The notes under the pieces: model-generated
Told to the model about the DNA's origin: nothing
The model's input: the letters and a program-made list of their open reading frames with translations, nothing else
Databases searched by the model: none
Translations under genes and position numbers: made by a program
Source of the DNA: Rhodobium orientis
GTDB taxonomy: Bacteria; Pseudomonadota; Alphaproteobacteria; Rhizobiales; Rhodobiaceae
Direction of reading: 5' to 3'
Assembly (NCBI RefSeq): GCF_003258835.1
Contig: NZ_NPEV01000004.1
Coordinates: 18,744 to 82,743, forward strand
DNA length: 64,000 nucleotides
Part shown: positions 46,659 through 54,134 of the stretch, piece after piece
Layout: each line of letters opens with the position of its first letter
How positions within the stretch are numbered: the first letter of the stretch is position 1

Positions 46659-47558
46659 CTATTCGGGCTTCCGGTCGTCGTCGCTCTCCTCGCTCGGGCT
46701 TTCCTCGCCGGAGCTCGCCTCTTCTTCGGCGCCGTTGTCGCTCTCCTCGCCGGAGGTCTCGACTTCGCCCGAGGCTTCTACCTCCGAGGCTTCTACCTCC
46801 GAAGTCTCTTCCTCCAAGGTCTCTTCCTCGTTGGCGTCTTCCACTTCCTTGTCGGAGCCCTTCAGGGTCTTCAGCTTGGCGAAGACCTGGTCCGGGTCGT
46901 ACACCTCTTCCTCGGGATCCGGTTCGGACGGTCTGTCCGATTTGGCGAAGACGTCGGCGTCCCTGACCGGCGGTGCCACCGTCTCCTCGACGGACAGCAG
47001 CGTCGAGCCGGCCTCCTCGACCGGCGGGCGCGGGGCGTTCTTGGCCGCCTTTTCCACTTCCAGGTCGAGTTCGATCTGGGAACACAGGCCGAGCGTCACC
47101 GGATCCATCGGCGACAGATTGGCGGCGTTCCAGTGGGTGCGCTCGCGAATCGCCTGGATGGTCGGCTTGGTGGTGCCGACGAGGCGCATGATCTGGCTGT
47201 CCTTGACCTCGGGATGGTTGCGCACCAGCCACAGGATGGCGTTCGGCCGGTCCTGGCGGCGCGACACCGGGGTGTAGCGCGGACCGCGTCGGCGGGCCTC
47301 CGGCACCCGGACCTTGCGCTCGGCGAGCTTCAGGTGGTGCTTCGGGTCGGCCTCGGCCTTGTCGATCTCCTCGCGGGTCAACTGGCCGGTCTGAAGCGGA
47401 TCGAGCCCCTTGATTCCCTGCGCGGCCTCGCCGTCGGCGATGGCCTTCACCTCGAGCGGATGCAGCTTGCAGAACGCGGCGATCTGCTCGAAGCTCAGCG
47501 CGGTGTTGTCGACAAGCCAAACGGCGGTCGCCTTTGGCATCAACGGCGTCGACGTCAT
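46659..47558 (-). CDS. trcR: Cell-cycle transcriptional regulator TrcR (DUF1013)
   Basis: This 299-aa protein matches DUF1013, named TrcR in Caulobacter and rhizobia, a transcription-associated cell-cycle factor. The conserved part (residues 1-170) includes PLMPKATAVWLVDNTALSFEQIA, a KGLDPLQTGQLT-like region and NAILWLVRNHPEVKDSQIMRLVGTTK with a helix-turn-helix-like core. The C-terminal 130 residues are highly acidic, ending in Glu/Ser-rich repeats encoded by 15-bp DNA repeats. GGAGGAGC precedes the ATG at 47558. Relatives are usually about 200-230 aa, so the tail is long. It lies near the rcdA gene, also a cell-cycle gene. Confidence 0.86.
   Translation of the reverse strand: MTSTPLMPKATAVWLVDNTALSFEQIAAFCKLHPLEVKAIADGEAAQGIKGLDPLQTGQLTREEIDKAEADPKHHLKLAERKVRVPEARRRGPRYTPVSRRQDRPNAILWLVRNHPEVKDSQIMRLVGTTKPTIQAIRERTHWNAANLSPMDPVTLGLCSQIELDLEVEKAAKNAPRPPVEEAGSTLLSVEETVAPPVRDADVFAKSDRPSEPDPEEEVYDPDQVFAKLKTLKGSDKEVEDANEEETLEEETSEVEASEVEASGEVETSGEESDNGAEEEASSGEESPSEESDDDRKPE
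46771..46830 (-). repeat. 15-bp tandem repeat encoding the acidic tail of TrcR
   Basis: GAGGCTTCTACCTCC occurs twice head to tail (46771-46785, 46786-46800). It is followed by two related units, GAAGTCTCTTCCTCC (46801-46815) and AAGGTCTCTTCCTCG (46816-46830). On the coding strand each unit gives five residues such as SEVEA. Slippage could change tail length between strains. Confidence 0.8.
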
Positions 47559-47720
47559 TTCAAATGCTCCTCCTCCGTGCTTTGCCGGGGTGCCGGCAAA
47601 GGCCCATATCGTCAAATTGACGGGGAATGGCCGCGAATATAGGTCGTAACGTCCCGGCGTGCAATCGCCGGGATGGATTATCCGGGAAAGGCCGGGATTT
47701 GGCCGCGACGCCGGGCCGGG

Positions 47721-49016
47721 TCAGGTCCGCGGAGCCTTGTGCCTTTCGGCCGCGTGCCGGCGCAGGCGGCGGTAGAAGCCTGCGAGCCGCGGATTCGCCT
47801 TGACGGTCCGCTTGGCGATCTCGGTGCCGGCGGCGCGAAAACCGGGAACGATGCCGTACGGTCCGATGATCTCGTAGCGATAGGAGAGCGGGCGGGCGTC
47901 GTCGCACCAGCGGTCCTTCAGGCCGTTGTCGCCAACGCCGAAATCGACGGTGCGATAGCGGCCTGCCTCGCACAGCGCCTGCAGGTATTTCTCAAAGGCA
48001 ACGAAGCCCGGCGCCCCGCGGCGCAGTTCCGCGTCGTCGCTGATCGCGGTGACGAGGCCGAAGACCGTGTCCTTGAAGCCGACGCTGAAGATGGTCGCGG
48101 CGATGCGCTCGCCGACATGCAGCCTGCCGAGGATCGGCTCGGTGCCGGCGTCCGCCGTTGCCAGGCGCTCAAAGAAGGCGACGACCGCCGGATCGCCATA
48201 GCGGTCGGGAATGCCGGCGGCGCGGAACTGAAGGGACTTCTGGCGCAGGAGATCGCCGAGGGCGGCGGCGGATGCGGCCGGATCGGTCGTGATTTCGAAT
48301 CGGAGCGGTGCGATGCGGGCAAGTCGTGCGGCGCTGCGGCGGTCCTCGGCCCGGTGCCGGGACTTGCGATGGGCGGGGTCGAACACGTCCCAGGGTGCCA
48401 GATGGCAGAGGTGGACCGGCTCGGTCAGCGATCCGGCAAAGGCGAGCCCGCGCCGGGCGATCGTGGTCTCGGACTTGAGGGCGGTCTCGCCGAGGCAGGG
48501 CTCCAGGATGACGTCGGCGGCAAGGCGTCCGGCGATGGCGCGCCGTGCGTCTGCGATCAGGCGTGCGCCGTCCGGCCGGGACAGCAGCTCCGGCGCATAG
48601 AGCCCGCCGCATTCGGCCGCATGAACGCCGCCGATGGGAAAGGCGATGCGCGACAGGCCGTCTTGTCTGATGGCAAAGGCGTTGAGAAGGACCGGCACGC
48701 CATCGAGATATCCGACGAAGGCCTGGAACCCCTCGCCATGGGCCGGGCCGGCGGTCGCTTCCCAGGCCGCGGCCCAGGCATGGGACTGGAACAGATTGGC
48801 GCCGGCGCCCCGTTCCAGCGCCTGCCACGGCCGCGCCGCGGCCTCGACGGTCTGGAACGCATCGATGCGCAGCGCGCCACCTGCCGCACTCTCCGCCGTG
48901 CCCGGTCGTGCCCGGCGCTCCGGTGCTGCCGTGCCGGCAATCTCTGGTGATGCGATCGAGCGCTGCAAGAGGCTGGCTCCGTTCCCCGATGTCCGCGCCG
49001 TCCTTGCGCGAACCAC
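47721..49016 (-). CDS. BioF2-like/FemAB-fold acetyltransferase domain protein
   Basis: This 431-aa protein has a GNAT-like CelD/BcsL-type (PF13480) domain in the middle and C-terminal half. The typical segments are LFQSHAWAAAWEATAG near residue 75, and GRLHVGERIAATIFSVGFKDTVFGLVTAISDDAELRRGAPG. The latter is the acyl-CoA binding core, followed by FVAFEKYLQALCEAG and DFGVGDNGLKDRW. Proteins of this group often act in cellulose or exopolysaccharide production. The first roughly 45 residues are low complexity and the GTG start at 49016 has no clear ribosome-binding site, so the true start may be downstream. Confidence 0.72.
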   Translation of the reverse strand: MVRARTARTSGNGASLLQRSIASPEIAGTAAPERRARPGTAESAAGGALRIDAFQTVEAAARPWQALERGAGANLFQSHAWAAAWEATAGPAHGEGFQAFVGYLDGVPVLLNAFAIRQDGLSRIAFPIGGVHAAECGGLYAPELLSRPDGARLIADARRAIAGRLAADVILEPCLGETALKSETTIARRGLAFAGSLTEPVHLCHLAPWDVFDPAHRKSRHRAEDRRSAARLARIAPLRFEITTDPAASAAALGDLLRQKSLQFRAAGIPDRYGDPAVVAFFERLATADAGTEPILGRLHVGERIAATIFSVGFKDTVFGLVTAISDDAELRRGAPGFVAFEKYLQALCEAGRYRTVDFGVGDNGLKDRWCDDARPLSYRYEIIGPYGIVPGFRAAGTEIAKRTVKANPRLAGFYRRLRRHAAERHKAPRT

Positions 49017-49123
49017 GCGGGCAAGTGTCGCCGGCAGCTCTTTATTTTTGCTGAAACGGCGGCGCCCCGGCAGCCCTTTGCGGCGGCGCGAGGCAATCGC
49101 GGTTAACGGAGCGTGAACGGGCC

Positions 49124-50131
49124 TCAGGCGCCCGTGGTCAGCACGATCTTGCCGATATGGCCGCTCGTCTCCATGCGTTCATGGGCTTTTGAAGCGTCCT
49201 TCAGGTCGAAGGTGGAATCGATCACCGGCTTGATCGAGCCGCTAGCGATCAGCGGCCAGACCTTTTCCTCAAGGGCTTTGGCGATTTCCGCCTTGAATGG
49301 CACCTCGCGGGCGCGCAGCGTCGAGCCGGTGTGGGTCAGCCGCTTCATCATCAGCCGGCGGAAGTCGACATCGGCGGTCGGCCCGTTGAGGAAGGCGATC
49401 TGGACGATGCGGCCTTCCACGGCGGCGGCCTTGTAGTTGCGCTCGATATAGTCGCCGCCGACCATGTCGAGGATGACGTCGGCGCCGTGGCCGTCGCTCG
49501 CCGCCTTCACGGCCTCCACATAGTCGGTGGTCTGGTAGTTGATGGCCTCGTCGGCGCCGAGCTTCTTGCAGGCGGCGCATTTGTCGTCCGAGCCGGCGGT
49601 GGCGATCACCCTGGCGCCGAACGCCTTTGCCATCTGGATCGCCGTGGTGCCGATGCCGGAGGTGCCGCCATGGATGAGGAACACCTCGCCCTTTTGCAGC
49701 CGGCCGCGATCGAAGACGTTCGACCAGACGGTGAAGAAGGTCTCCGGCAGGCTTGCTGCCTCGGCCATGGAAAGGCCGTCCGGGACGGGCAGGGCGGTTG
49801 CCTCGTTGACGGCGCAATATTCCGCATAGCCGCCGCCCGGCACCAGCGCCGTCACGGTGTCGCCGACCTTCCAGCGCGCAACGTTGCGGCCGACCGCGGC
49901 GACGGTGCCGGCGATCTCCAGGCCCGGAATGTCGGAGGCGCCCTTCGGCGGCGGATAGAGCCCCTGGCGCTGCAGCACGTCCGGCCGGTTGATGCCGGCG
50001 GCGGCGACCTTGACCAGGATCTCGTGCTCATAGGCGTGCGGCACCTGCCGTTGTTCGGGCACCAGGACCTCCGGCCCGCCGGGATCCTGGATAGCGATGG
50101 CGGTCATGGTCTCGGGGATCGTGTCGGTCAT
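49124..50131 (-). CDS. NAD(P)H:quinone oxidoreductase (zeta-crystallin/PIG3-like MDR protein)
   Basis: This 335-aa medium-chain dehydrogenase/reductase lacks catalytic zinc. Typical parts are GINRPDVLQRQGLYPPPKGASD, PGLEIAGTVAAVG, the Rossmann motif HGGTSGIGTTAIQMAKAFGA and IATAGSDDKCAACKKLGADEAINY. It matches the PIG3-like branch (NAD(P)H quinone oxidoreductase) that is usual in this neighbourhood of rhizobial genomes. The start chosen is the ATG at 50131. It is divergent from the DUF1192 gene, with tandem repeats in between. Confidence 0.9.
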   Translation of the reverse strand: MTDTIPETMTAIAIQDPGGPEVLVPEQRQVPHAYEHEILVKVAAAGINRPDVLQRQGLYPPPKGASDIPGLEIAGTVAAVGRNVARWKVGDTVTALVPGGGYAEYCAVNEATALPVPDGLSMAEAASLPETFFTVWSNVFDRGRLQKGEVFLIHGGTSGIGTTAIQMAKAFGARVIATAGSDDKCAACKKLGADEAINYQTTDYVEAVKAASDGHGADVILDMVGGDYIERNYKAAAVEGRIVQIAFLNGPTADVDFRRLMMKRLTHTGSTLRAREVPFKAEIAKALEEKVWPLIASGSIKPVIDSTFDLKDASKAHERMETSGHIGKIVLTTGA

Positions 50132-50196
50132 GGCGGGCGTCCTCGGTGTTTTGGTCGGTTTCCTTCGATGTACCGCCTCGGACCGGAGCTGACAAT

Positions 50197-50268
50197 GTGC
50201 CCGCAGGCGGGTGGGCCCGGGTGCCCGCAGGCGTGTGGGTCCGGGTGCCCGCCGGCGGGGGCGTCCGG
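50197..50268. repeat. Three 24-bp tandem repeats in an intergenic region
   Basis: Three consecutive 24-bp units (50197-50220, 50221-50244, 50245-50268) each begin GTGCCCGCAGGCG or GTGCCCGCCGGCG and end in CCGG. They differ at a few positions. They sit between the start codons of two divergent genes. The unit length is a multiple of 3, but no real frame uses it. Confidence 0.85.
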
Positions 50269-50345
50269 CACCTTTGACCGCCGACGCTGACAAACCGTGC
50301 CATCGGGCCTATTTTGGCACAGGATATCCGGCAAGGAGGCACGCC

Positions 50346-50540
50346 ATGTTTTTCGACGAAGAGGGTCCGGAAAAGACGCCGAGGGCCGGCCACAGGGTCG
50401 GCGAGGACATCTCGACGCTGTCGGTGGCCGAACTGACAGAGCGGATCGGCGAGCTGGAGGCGGAAATCGGGCGCCTGAAAGATGCCATCCTGGTTCGGGA
50501 GGCGACCCGGTCGGCGGCGGACAGCGTCTTCAAGAGCTGA
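50346..50540 (+). CDS. DUF1192 family small protein
   Basis: This 64-aa protein has MFFDEE at the start and VGEDISTLSVAELTERIGELEAEIGRLKDAI, the DUF1192 signature of a short coiled coil. AAGGAGG at about 50332-50338 gives a good ribosome-binding site for the ATG at 50346. The family has no established function. It lies upstream of the sRNA candidate and rcdA, a gene order I recall from related genomes. Confidence 0.85.
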   Translation: MFFDEEGPEKTPRAGHRVGEDISTLSVAELTERIGELEAEIGRLKDAILVREATRSAADSVFKS

Positions 50541-50832
50541 AGCAACATCGGCATCGGAACTTTGTTAAGGCGCCTCTTCAGGGTCGACCTCTGTGCCGAT
50601 TCGGGATTGATTCGGTTGTTTCCGTCCGTTGCGGTGCAATTTGCCGTATTTTTTTCGGGAAAGATCCGGCGGGGATTTTTCCCTATCGGTTTGATACGTA
50701 TTTAATACTTGAAAGCTTGCATTTTCCACATTTATCCAGTGGTTTCTATGTGTATTTACCGGGTTCAGGGTTGCGAAAACGGCCTCATAATTTAACATTG
50801 TCTTTAAGCTTGGTTGGGGTTTTTCCGGTCTA

Positions 50833-50847
50833 TTAACCGACTATTAA
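50833..50847 (+). promoter_or_regulatory. CtrA-binding box
   Basis: TTAACCGACTATTAA is a perfect TTAA-N7-TTAA match to the CtrA recognition sequence. It covers the -35 position relative to a plausible -10, TACTAA, at about 50862-50867, the arrangement of CtrA-activated promoters. The likely start of transcription is near 50873. Confidence 0.6.
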
Positions 50848-50872
50848 GCTTTCTCGGTGTTTACTAAGTATG

Positions 50873-50963
50873 TCCAGTCATCTGGATTGCGAGTGGCTCC
50901 TGTCACTCTGTTTGACGCCTCCCTGTTAACTTCCTTAGAGCCGCCGCGAGCGGCTCTTTTTTT
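50873..50963 (+). ncRNA. Candidate CtrA-controlled small RNA with anti-Shine-Dalgarno loop
   Basis: The predicted transcript of about 90 nt is made of three parts. First is hairpin 1, TCCAG-TCAT-CTGGA (50873-50886). Second is hairpin 2, GAGTG/CACTC (50891-50895, 50904-50908), whose 8-nt loop shows CTCCT. A single-stranded stretch with CCTCCC (50918-50923) follows, and the third part is the terminator hairpin (50937-50957) with a T-run. Exposed CUCCU/CCUCC motifs are the targeting feature of many trans-acting sRNAs in the Rhizobiales. It has no ORF. It could alternatively be an attenuated leader of rcdA. The start site is inferred. Confidence 0.55.
50937..50963 (+). terminator. Strong orphan intrinsic terminator
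   Basis: A perfect 8-bp stem AGAGCCGC (50937-50944) / GCGGCTCT (50950-50957) with a CGCGA loop is followed by seven T residues. The nearest upstream gene ends about 400 bp before it, so it most likely ends a non-coding transcript. Confidence 0.88.
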
Positions 50964-51116
50964 ACCTTTTTTGATCGGTATAGTATCGCCGGTTGGGGAA
51001 GGCAGGCGGTCTGGCACGGTCGTTGCTCGTTGGGGTGTGATCGTCCCGGTCCGGGACACGCGGTCGATGGCGGTACGATGTGCCGTTTGCCGAACGAGTT
51101 AAGGGTAGCGAGTGCC

Positions 51117-51659
51117 ATGAAAGACAAGAATTCGACGAATGACCCCGGCTACGCCGAACCGGTCCCGTTCGCGGAGCGGCTGGCGAACTCGGAGAATTTC
51201 CTTTCGCTGTTCCGCGAGGGCATGGCGCTTGTCGAGGAATCCGCTGCCTATCTCGACAGCGAGGGCCGCGAGGAATCGAAATCGCTCGATCGTGCCGCCT
51301 CGCTCACCTACGCGACGGAATCCATGCGCCTGACGACGCGGCTAATGCAGCTCGCCTCCTGGCTGCTGCTGCAGCGGGCCGTCAACGAAGGCGAGATGAC
51401 GCACGAGCAGGCCGGCGAGGAAAAGTCGAAGGTGCGCCTCGACAGCCTGTCCTCGCCCTGCACCGGCCCGGGGTGGGAAATGCTGCCGGTGCGGCTGAAG
51501 GACCTGATCGCCCGCTCGGTCCGCCTGCAGGAACGCATCCGCATTCTCGATGCGGCGATCTACAAGAAGACGCCCACCGAACCGGAGGCGGCGACCAGCA
51601 ATCCGGTTGCCGCGCAGCTCAGCCAGCTCGCCAACGCGTTCCGCCAGGGCAGCGACTGA
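51117..51659 (+). CDS. rcdA: RcdA-type ClpXP protease adaptor (DUF1465)
   Basis: This 180-aa all-helical protein matches DUF1465, the family of Caulobacter RcdA, an adaptor that helps ClpXP degrade CtrA. Conserved parts are PFAERLANSENFLSLFREGMALVEESAAYLD, ESMRLTTRLMQLASWLLLQRAVNEGEM and the region from LDSLSSPCTG to VRLQERIRILD. The C-terminal 25 residues are disordered, as in RcdA. The start is the ATG at 51117. It is preceded by the CtrA box and the sRNA candidate, consistent with CtrA control of rcdA. A bidirectional terminator follows. Confidence 0.85.
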   Translation: MKDKNSTNDPGYAEPVPFAERLANSENFLSLFREGMALVEESAAYLDSEGREESKSLDRAASLTYATESMRLTTRLMQLASWLLLQRAVNEGEMTHEQAGEEKSKVRLDSLSSPCTGPGWEMLPVRLKDLIARSVRLQERIRILDAAIYKKTPTEPEAATSNPVAAQLSQLANAFRQGSD

Positions 51660-51684
51660 GAAGCCGCCAATCCTTGCACACACG

Positions 51685-51717
51685 AAAAACCCCGGCCGCG
51701 CGGCGACCGGGGTTTTT
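51685..51717. terminator. Bidirectional intrinsic terminator
   Basis: An 11-bp stem AAAAACCCCGG (51685-51695) / CCGGGGTTTTT (51707-51717) with an 11-nt loop is flanked by A and T tracts. It is shared by rcdA and the convergent rpmE. Confidence 0.88.
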
Positions 51718-51753
51718 GTTTGTCCGTCCGGATAGACCGGAAGCGTGCAGGGC

Positions 51754-51969
51754 CTAGCCGAGGAAACCCTTGTACTTCTTCTTGAAGCGCGACAGGCGGC
51801 CGCCACGGTCGATCAGGTGCTGCTGACCGCCGGTCCAGGCCGGATGGGTGGTCGGGTCGATGTCCAGACGCAGTTCGCCGCCCTCATAGCAGGAGCGGGT
51901 CTCGAACTCGGTGCCGTCCGTCATCACCACTTTCACGGTGTGGTATTCCGGGTGGATGTCCTTTTTCAT
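51754..51969 (-). CDS. rpmE: 50S ribosomal protein L31
   Basis: This 71-aa protein starts [19 protein letters not shown]. It contains [18 protein letters not shown] and ends FKKKYKGF, diagnostic of bL31. Only one cysteine (in RSCYEGG) remains in place of the usual CxxC zinc pair, so this is the zinc-independent form. It forms part of the intersubunit bridge in the ribosome. It is transcribed alone and divergent from an ABC exporter gene. Confidence 0.95.
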   Translation of the reverse strand: MKKDIHPEYHTVKVVMTDGTEFETRSCYEGGELRLDIDPTTHPAWTGGQQHLIDRGGRLSRFKKKYKGFLG

Positions 51970-52295
51970 CGGACGGGTCCTTTCGTCAAATGCGGGTCGT
52001 CGTCTCGGTCGCGGCGGCCGCGTGCCGGCAGGGCCGGTCAATCGTCGGGGGCCGTGAAACCATAAAAGCACGGCCGCGAGCCGGAACAGCCCGCAGCCGA
52101 TGCGAAATCGATGCTGGATATAACCGAAGCAGGACAGCGAAACAAGGGGCGGGACGTGCTTATGCGGATTGCCGGCCAGCGTCCTTTCGGGCAAGGCCTG
52201 CGGCGAGTGCGGTCCCGGCCGAAGGTGCAGATCATATTCATGGGATTGTCAGCACGGCCCTGAGACGTTAAGCCAACGGAAAACGAGGACAAGCT
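51970..52295. other. Divergent promoter region between rpmE and the ABC exporter gene
   Basis: These 326 bp hold the start regions of two divergent genes. I see no gene and no strong hairpin or operator. GAGG near 52285 is the likely ribosome-binding site for the TTG at 52296. Confidence 0.45.
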
Positions 52296-54134
52296 TTGGC
52301 ACGCAGAAGACATTCCGCCGCCCGCCAGGACACCGACAACGGGCGCAAGAGCCGCTCGTTGCGCCCGCTGGCGACCCTCATTCCGTTCATGATGCGCTAT
52401 CGCGGGCATCTCGCCGCTGCGTTCGTGGCGCTGCTTGGCGCGACCGTGGCGACGCTGATCGTGCCGCTCGCCGTCCGGCGGATGATCGACCACGGCTTTT
52501 CCGGCGCCGAAACCAACCTCATCGACAAGTATTTCGCGATGCTGGTGGTGGTTGCAGCCGCCCTCGCGATCGCCAGCGCCTGCCGCTACTACTACGTCAC
52601 CTGGCTTGGCGAACGGGTAGTCGCGGACCTGCGCGCGGCCGTCTTCGCCCACATCACGCGGCTGTCGCCGGCCTTTTTCGACACCGCCAAGTCGGGCGAG
52701 GTGGTCTCGCGGCTGACCGCCGACACCACCCAGATCAAGGCAACCGTCGGCGCCACGGCGTCGCAGGCGCTGCGCAATTTCCTCCTCTTCGTCGGCGCCA
52801 TGATCATGATGGTGGTCACCAGCCCGCGGCTGTCCGGCATGGTGCTTCTCGCCATTCCCTTCGTCGTCGTGCCAATGATCGTGTTCGGCCGCCAGGTGCG
52901 GCGCAAGTCGCGCTTCGCCCAGGACACGCTGGCCGATGCGTCGGCCTATGCCTCGGAAGCGATCGGCGCGGTGCGCACGCTGCAGGCCTTCACCAACGAG
53001 GACTTCGCCTCCAACCGGTTCAGCGACGCCGTCGAGCGCGCGTTCCAGGCGGCGCGAGCCTCGACCAAGGCGCGGGCGGTGCTCACCGCCATTGCCATCT
53101 TCATCGTCTTTGCCAGCATCGTGTGCGTCCTGTGGATCGGCGCGACGGACGTGCTGGCCGGCCGGCTGACCGGCGGCTCGCTCAGCCAGTTCGTGCTCTA
53201 TTCGGTGATCGCGGCGGCCTCGCTCGGCGAACTCAGCCAGGTCTGGGGCGAGATCGCGCTCGCCTCCGGTGCGGCCGAGCGGCTGTCGGAGCTCCTCAAT
53301 ACCAGGAGCGCCATCCGCACGCCGGACAATCCGACACCGCTGCCGGACCCCGTGCGCGGCGAGGTCAGCTTCGAGGCGGTCAGCTTCGCCTATCCCGGGG
53401 TGCCGCAGGCCGGCGTCCTTTCCGGCATCACCACGACCATCCGCCCCGGCGAGACGGTGGCACTGGTCGGCCCGTCCGGCGCCGGCAAGTCGACGCTGTT
53501 CCACCTGATCCTGCGCTTTTACGACCCGACCGCGGGCACGCTCCGGCTCGACGGCGTCGATCTGCGCCATGTCGACCTCGATGCGCTGCGCAAGCGCATG
53601 GCCCTGGTTCCCCAGGACACCGTCGTCTTCGGCGCCAGCATCGCGGAGAACATCCGCTACGGCCGTCCCGAGGCGAGCCTCGACGAGATCAAGGCCGCCG
53701 CCCGCGCCGCCCACGCCGAGGAGTTCGTGCTGTCGCTGGAAAACGGCTACGACACGATGGTCGGCGAGCGCGGCGTGACGCTGTCCGGCGGCCAGCGCCA
53801 GCGCATCGCCATTGCCCGCGCCGTCCTCAACGACGCGCCGGTGCTGCTCCTCGACGAGGCGACCTCCGCGCTCGATGCCGAGAGCGAGGTGCAGGTGCAG
53901 GAGGCGCTGGAGACGCTGATGCAGGACCGCACCACGCTGGTCATCGCGCACAGGCTGGCGACCGTCCTCAAGGCCGACCGCATCCTGGTCCTCGACAAGG
54001 GCGTGATCGTGGAAGAGGGCGACCACCAGAGCCTCGTCGAAAAGGGCGGCCTTTATGCCCGGCTCGCCAAGCTGCAGTTCGAGACCGGGGCTGCGGCACT
54101 GAACGGCAATGGCGACGTCAAGGCGGCGGAATAG
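52296..54134 (+). CDS. ABC exporter half-transporter, fused permease and ATPase (MsbA-like)
   Basis: This 612-aa protein fuses a six-helix type I exporter domain (about residues 30-320) to an ATPase. The ATPase shows Walker A GPSGAGKST, the Q-loop VPQDTVVFG, the signature LSGGQRQRIAIAR and Walker B VLLLDEATSALDAES, followed by the H-loop His in VIAHRLAT. It likely works as a homodimer to export lipid or a drug-like molecule. The start is a TTG at 52296, because the next in-frame Met is inside the first helix region and GAGG precedes the TTG. Its last 17 bp overlap the convergent gene. Confidence 0.88.
   Translation: MARRRHSAARQDTDNGRKSRSLRPLATLIPFMMRYRGHLAAAFVALLGATVATLIVPLAVRRMIDHGFSGAETNLIDKYFAMLVVVAAALAIASACRYYYVTWLGERVVADLRAAVFAHITRLSPAFFDTAKSGEVVSRLTADTTQIKATVGATASQALRNFLLFVGAMIMMVVTSPRLSGMVLLAIPFVVVPMIVFGRQVRRKSRFAQDTLADASAYASEAIGAVRTLQAFTNEDFASNRFSDAVERAFQAARASTKARAVLTAIAIFIVFASIVCVLWIGATDVLAGRLTGGSLSQFVLYSVIAAASLGELSQVWGEIALASGAAERLSELLNTRSAIRTPDNPTPLPDPVRGEVSFEAVSFAYPGVPQAGVLSGITTTIRPGETVALVGPSGAGKSTLFHLILRFYDPTAGTLRLDGVDLRHVDLDALRKRMALVPQDTVVFGASIAENIRYGRPEASLDEIKAAARAAHAEEFVLSLENGYDTMVGERGVTLSGGQRQRIAIARAVLNDAPVLLLDEATSALDAESEVQVQEALETLMQDRTTLVIAHRLATVLKADRILVLDKGVIVEEGDHQSLVEKGGLYARLAKLQFETGAAALNGNGDVKAAE

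Larger units (their letters stand above)
50541..51116. other. AT-rich 576-bp intergenic region upstream of rcdA
   Basis: The base composition is clearly lower in GC than the rest of the window, with many T-runs. No convincing gene is found; the two short frames that cross it pass through the terminator and lack family features. It contains a perfect CtrA box at 50833-50847, a second near-site (TTAA-N8-TTAA at 50792-50807), the sRNA candidate (50873-50963) and a strong terminator. About 155 bp between the terminator and the rcdA start may hold rcdA's own promoter. Confidence 0.75.

Noticed and set aside
50844-51102. Two short frames (plus strand from 50857, minus strand from 51059) in the gap before rcdA
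   Set aside because: Both run through the intrinsic terminator and the hairpins of the sRNA candidate, have no good ribosome-binding site and resemble no family. The GC-poor composition also argues against coding.
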